34,137 nt of DNA from Clostridia bacterium (GTDB lineage Bacteria; Bacillota; Clostridia; Oscillospirales; Acutalibacteraceae): the NCBI GenBank assembly GCA_017439545.1, contig JAFSIW010000083.1:1-34137 (forward strand). Reading direction: 5' to 3'. This document shows positions 31,435-34,137 of the stretch, piece after piece. Below the pieces are notes generated by a model that was not told where the DNA came from, searched no databases, and saw only the letters and a list, made by a program, of their open reading frames with translations. Position numbers and translations under genes: made by a program. Within the stretch, counting starts at the first letter, position 1. Each line of letters opens with the position of its first letter.

Positions 31435-33318
31435 ATGTATCAAATCGTTTACGAACAACATACCGTTTATGAATTTGCCGCGGAGGAACTTGCTAAGTAT
31501 TACGCCAAGATCACCGGTCAGATTCTGTTGCGCCACAAAACCTTGCAACAACAAGGCACACCCATTGTACTGGGGAGCCCTGCGTTTATTAAGGAAGTGC
31601 TGGGAGTAGCAGTGCCTACCGAAAAACTGCGGTACGACGGGTATTGGATTCTATCGGATGACCAAAAAATTGCCGTATCGGGTCTTGAAAAACGAAGCGT
31701 GCTGTACGGCGTCTACCGCCTGCTGGAAGACGTGGGTTGCAAGTGGATGTTCCCCGGTCCCGAAGGGGAGATTCTGCCTAAAACCAAAACCCTGCAATTT
31801 AAGCAGGGGGAGATCATTGACAATCCCGATTTTGAAGTCCGCGCTTCCACCGACGACACCAAAATGGACGAGATCCCCGACAGTTACATAATCGAAACCC
31901 TGGAAAAATTCGATTGGGCAGGCAAAAACCGTCTCAATACCTATTTCCAAGGCTGCAATATGTTCAACGGCGATATGTACTTGCGCCCCATGATCATGCG
32001 GGAACTGAATAAACGAGGCTTCCGTTTGGAAGTGGGTGGACATAGCACGTGGATTTACGTCCGCCGTGAACTGTTCGGCGAAAAGCCCGAACTGTTCCGT
32101 GAGGTGGACGGTGTCCGCCGCGCCGACGGTAACTTCTGTTCTTCTAACTCCGAAGCGGTGCAAATGGTGGTAGACGGGGTAGGCAATCTGCTCAAACAAG
32201 TCCCTGCCATTGAATGCTTTCATTTGTGGTTCGAGGATACCTTCGGCGGTAGCTGGTGCACCTGCGAAAAATGCAAAGACCTGACCCCTGCTCAACAAAT
32301 GATGAACGTGATCAAGGCGGTAGCGTTGGCATATCCCCAACTTCACGTGGACTTTATTTTGTATCACGACAGCGGCGACGTTTCTTCCATTACTCAGCAA
32401 TTGCCCGAAAACATTTCGGCCTATTATGCTCCCCGTGAACGTTGCTATGCCCATCGTTTGTCCGATCCCGACTGCGCCCGCAACGTGGTGTATCACGATC
32501 AAGTCAGACACGCCCGCGAAGTGTTTGCTTCTATCTATCCTTTTGAATATTGGACCGATATGATCCTGTTCAACAAAATGGGCATCAACCTGCAACGCAC
32601 CATGCATGAGGACTTGTTTGATTACAAGGATTTAGGGGTGAATGCCATCACCTTGCTTATGTTCAACCGCTATTCCTGGTTTGCTTATAAGCTGTCTATG
32701 GCTACCTTTGCCCGTCACACCTGGTCGATGGATTGCGATTATATGGCGGTACGCAAGGAACTGTGCGATATCTATTATAAAGACCAATCGGCGGCCATGA
32801 TGACCTATTACGATCTGCAAGAACAGTTTACCGATCTGATGTTGCAGTTCTGCGGATACGACGACGTGCACGACATTCGCAACATCATCCCCTTGAATCC
32901 TGAATTCGGCGAAAAGCACTTGCAGGATCTGGTAAAAGCCGAATCCATCTTAAAAGAAATGGAGGCGGTGCTCAACGAGGCAATTAACGCTACCGACGAC
33001 GTGGCGGTCTGCTATTTGCTCCATTCCGAATTGCAAAGTGTGTACGTTACCCAAAAGACTGCGTCTATTACCCATCGGTTGATGCGCGCCCGTCAGGACA
33101 AGGCCTTTAACGGCATGAGCGATGAGGCCTTTGACAAGGTGATGGACGATCTGATTGCCGATCACGAGGTGTTGGCCGAATACGGTTACAGCCTGCCTAC
33201 CGCTCTTGTGGGCATCAACGGTAAAACTACCTTTGAGGATCATTTGTGCGGCGATTTGAACACTTTCTACCGCACCCTGAAATCCCAAGGGGTGGCCAAA
33301 GATTTTAAGACCTTCTGA
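31435..33318 (+). CDS. DUF4838-type, glycoside-hydrolase-like protein
   Basis: 627 residues from ATG 31435, preceded by AGGAGGGG. The N-terminal alpha/beta domain resembles those of GH20/GH67/GH115 enzymes (YEFAAEELAKYYAKITGQ, GTPIVLGSP, VLYGVYRLLEDVGCKWMFPG). The TIM-barrel part follows (GKNRLNTYFQGC, EVGGHSTWIYVR, FHLWFEDTFGGSWCTCEKCKD, LHVDFILYHDSGD, YYAPRERCYAH). No signal peptide is present, so it acts on imported oligosaccharides or another intracellular glycoside. Acidic residues in HLWFEDTFGG are candidate catalytic groups. The substrate is unknown. Confidence 0.82.
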   Translation: MYQIVYEQHTVYEFAAEELAKYYAKITGQILLRHKTLQQQGTPIVLGSPAFIKEVLGVAVPTEKLRYDGYWILSDDQKIAVSGLEKRSVLYGVYRLLEDVGCKWMFPGPEGEILPKTKTLQFKQGEIIDNPDFEVRASTDDTKMDEIPDSYIIETLEKFDWAGKNRLNTYFQGCNMFNGDMYLRPMIMRELNKRGFRLEVGGHSTWIYVRRELFGEKPELFREVDGVRRADGNFCSSNSEAVQMVVDGVGNLLKQVPAIECFHLWFEDTFGGSWCTCEKCKDLTPAQQMMNVIKAVALAYPQLHVDFILYHDSGDVSSITQQLPENISAYYAPRERCYAHRLSDPDCARNVVYHDQVRHAREVFASIYPFEYWTDMILFNKMGINLQRTMHEDLFDYKDLGVNAITLLMFNRYSWFAYKLSMATFARHTWSMDCDYMAVRKELCDIYYKDQSAAMMTYYDLQEQFTDLMLQFCGYDDVHDIRNIIPLNPEFGEKHLQDLVKAESILKEMEAVLNEAINATDDVAVCYLLHSELQSVYVTQKTASITHRLMRARQDKAFNGMSDEAFDKVMDDLIADHEVLAEYGYSLPTALVGINGKTTFEDHLCGDLNTFYRTLKSQGVAKDFKTF

Positions 33319-33392
33319 ACATAAATAGAAATCCTCCCACATAAGGTTACTTGTCATAAGGATGTTTTGTGATACACAAATAATATAATACG

Positions 33393-33440
33393 AAATACCG
33401 CCGAGAGTGACCTAAAGGTTATCTCGGCGGTATTTTTTTA
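33393..33440 (+). terminator. Terminator after the DUF4838-type gene
   Basis: Perfect 14-bp stem AAATACCGCCGAGA (33393-33406) / TCTCGGCGGTATTT (33422-33435), the loop holding a further GACC/GGTT pairing, followed by T residues. It stands 75 bases after the stop. Confidence 0.88.
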
Positions 33441-33479
33441 CATGTATATTATACCACAAAATCACCTAAAATACAAGTC

Positions 33480-33508
33480 TTGTGATTTGCAAAAGAAACT
33501 TATATAAT
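33480..33508 (+). promoter_or_regulatory. Promoter of the methyltransferase gene
   Basis: TTGTGA (33480-33485), a 17-base spacer and TATAAT (33503-33508), about 36 bases before the ATG at 33545. Confidence 0.65.
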
Positions 33509-33544
33509 TTGTGGTAGAATATCGCAATTTGTTACGGAGGCCCT

Positions 33545-34137
33545 ATGATTCTTAATGCTTTAGATGAAGTTTTATTTTGGGAAGATATTCCCGTTCTAAA
33601 AGACTTTATACACCAAAATATGTCAAAATACTATCCGCACGATCCTGAACAATTTCACTTGGAAAAAGCTATGTTTTTAAAGAATCATATACCAAATAAA
33701 GAAACCTTCATATCTAAACTTGTTCATTATTCCAAAAGCGGTACTGCTACCTGGGTATCCGGCAGAAGCGGACTCAGCGATGACATTGATAGCAACGCAA
33801 TGGTAAAAGCAATAAAATATAGTTCACAGATAGAAAACGGACGGAAGAAAGCGCTTCAAGCATCAAGGTGGCAAAAAAGCAATCCGGATTTTTGGAACTT
33901 CTACTCAAGTAATGTGTTACACAGCATTAGTAATCACATTCTCGAATTAACTGTAGGTGCCGGTGGAGGAACCAATGTTGTTATGTCGAATATGTGCGAG
34001 TGTGATTACTATATGGGTGTCGATATCGACTTTGTTTGTGCTAAAAATGCTGATGCATTGGCGAAGTATTATGAAGTAAATGGACTTGGCATCGCAACAT
34101 CCCTTTGGAATCTTCCTTTTGATAATGAAATGTTCAC
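33545..34137 (+). CDS. SAM-dependent methyltransferase, 5' part (cut by window end)
   Basis: Open from ATG 33545 (GGAGG four bases upstream) to the window edge, at least 197 residues. The N-terminal about 130 residues are unfamiliar (MILNALDEVLFWEDIPVLKD). Then comes a class I Rossmann methyltransferase core: motif I HILELTVGAGGGTN, motif II YYMGVDIDFVCAKNAD, and the acidic-to-PF region ATSLWNLPFDNEMF, as in UbiE/Methyltransf_11 proteins. Its AT-rich codons differ from the rest of the window, which suggests horizontal transfer. The substrate cannot be told. Confidence 0.8.
   Translation, partial: MILNALDEVLFWEDIPVLKDFIHQNMSKYYPHDPEQFHLEKAMFLKNHIPNKETFISKLVHYSKSGTATWVSGRSGLSDDIDSNAMVKAIKYSSQIENGRKKALQASRWQKSNPDFWNFYSSNVLHSISNHILELTVGAGGGTNVVMSNMCECDYYMGVDIDFVCAKNADALAKYYEVNGLGIATSLWNLPFDNEMF

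Larger units (their letters stand above)
33319..33544. other. AT-rich gap with terminator and possible operator elements
   Basis: 226 bases without a gene. It holds a perfect palindrome TTTGTG-ATA-CACAAA (33366-33380), the terminator at 33393, and an inverted repeat AAATCAC (33459-33465) / GTGATTT (33482-33488) around the -35 box of the next promoter. Base composition turns markedly AT-rich from here to the window end. Confidence 0.5.

Noticed and set aside
33351..33389. Promoter TTGTCA ... TATAAT before the terminator at 33393
   Set aside because: The spacing between the two boxes is 27 bases, too long for a sigma-A promoter, and a terminator follows immediately.
1..34137. CRISPR array, rRNA genes, integrase or transposase genes
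   Set aside because: No regularly spaced short repeats, rRNA signatures, or transposase/integrase motifs (DDE, tyrosine recombinase) were seen in any frame.

Overview
The window looks like chromosomal DNA of an anaerobic Firmicute, most likely a member of the Clostridia close to Oscillospirales/Ruminococcaceae. The reasons are the strong AGGAGG-type ribosome binding sites, the gene order nadD-yqeK-LCP-rsfS-leuS, a YlbJ-like sporulation membrane protein, two dockerin-bearing secreted proteins and several small clostridial conserved hypotheticals. The placement is inferred from gene content only.

Positions 1-10104 hold one long rightward transcription unit. It contains hisC, hisB, hisH, hisA, hisF and hisIE, then a PHP-type histidinol-phosphatase, a PepD-type Xaa-His dipeptidase, the decayed remains of a UroD-family methyltransferase gene, an M24 and an M29 aminopeptidase, and a small zinc-ribbon membrane protein. 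A strong terminator closes it. HisB has only the dehydratase domain, so the PHP phosphatase supplies the missing histidinol-phosphate step. The peptidases add a peptide-salvage arm to the histidine pathway. Upstream of hisC lies a short gap with a tRNA T-arm-like hairpin.

Positions 10139-17197 hold a secreted M14 carboxypeptidase lipoprotein with its own promoter, a leftward small membrane protein, and the rightward block nadD-yqeK-LCP-rsfS-leuS. A 272-bp multi-branched imperfect palindrome separates rsfS from leuS. It is either a MITE-like element or an uncharacterised structured RNA.

Positions 17181-20967 hold an AT-rich divergent pair (SLOG-fold protein and small XRE regulator) whose promoters overlap at their -35 boxes. 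After it come rpsU with a near-consensus promoter and terminator, then yqeG, an endonuclease-IV-like TIM-barrel protein, a YlbJ-like membrane protein and a four-cysteine small protein.

Positions 20975-25168 hold two leftward secreted proteins: a CBM9-like protein and a sialate O-acetylesterase-type SGNH esterase. Their C-terminal dockerin modules are nearly identical at DNA level (199 of 204 bases by hand count). An XRE regulator gene, also leftward, starts at 25184.

Positions 25571-31332 hold pncB, a lipoprotein, a leftward M14-fold protein that has lost all four metal/catalytic residues, a Nudix hydrolase, a HAD phosphatase, a leftward three-gene cluster of small conserved unknowns, and an MJ0936/YfcE-type phosphoesterase. 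Positions 31367-34137 hold a cytoplasmic DUF4838-type glycosidase-like protein and, after an AT-rich gap, the 5' part of a SAM-dependent methyltransferase cut by the window edge.

The items most worth a second look are the palindromic element before leuS, the M14 pseudoenzyme, the SLOG/XRE pair, the tRNA-like fold before hisC and the duplicated dockerin module.
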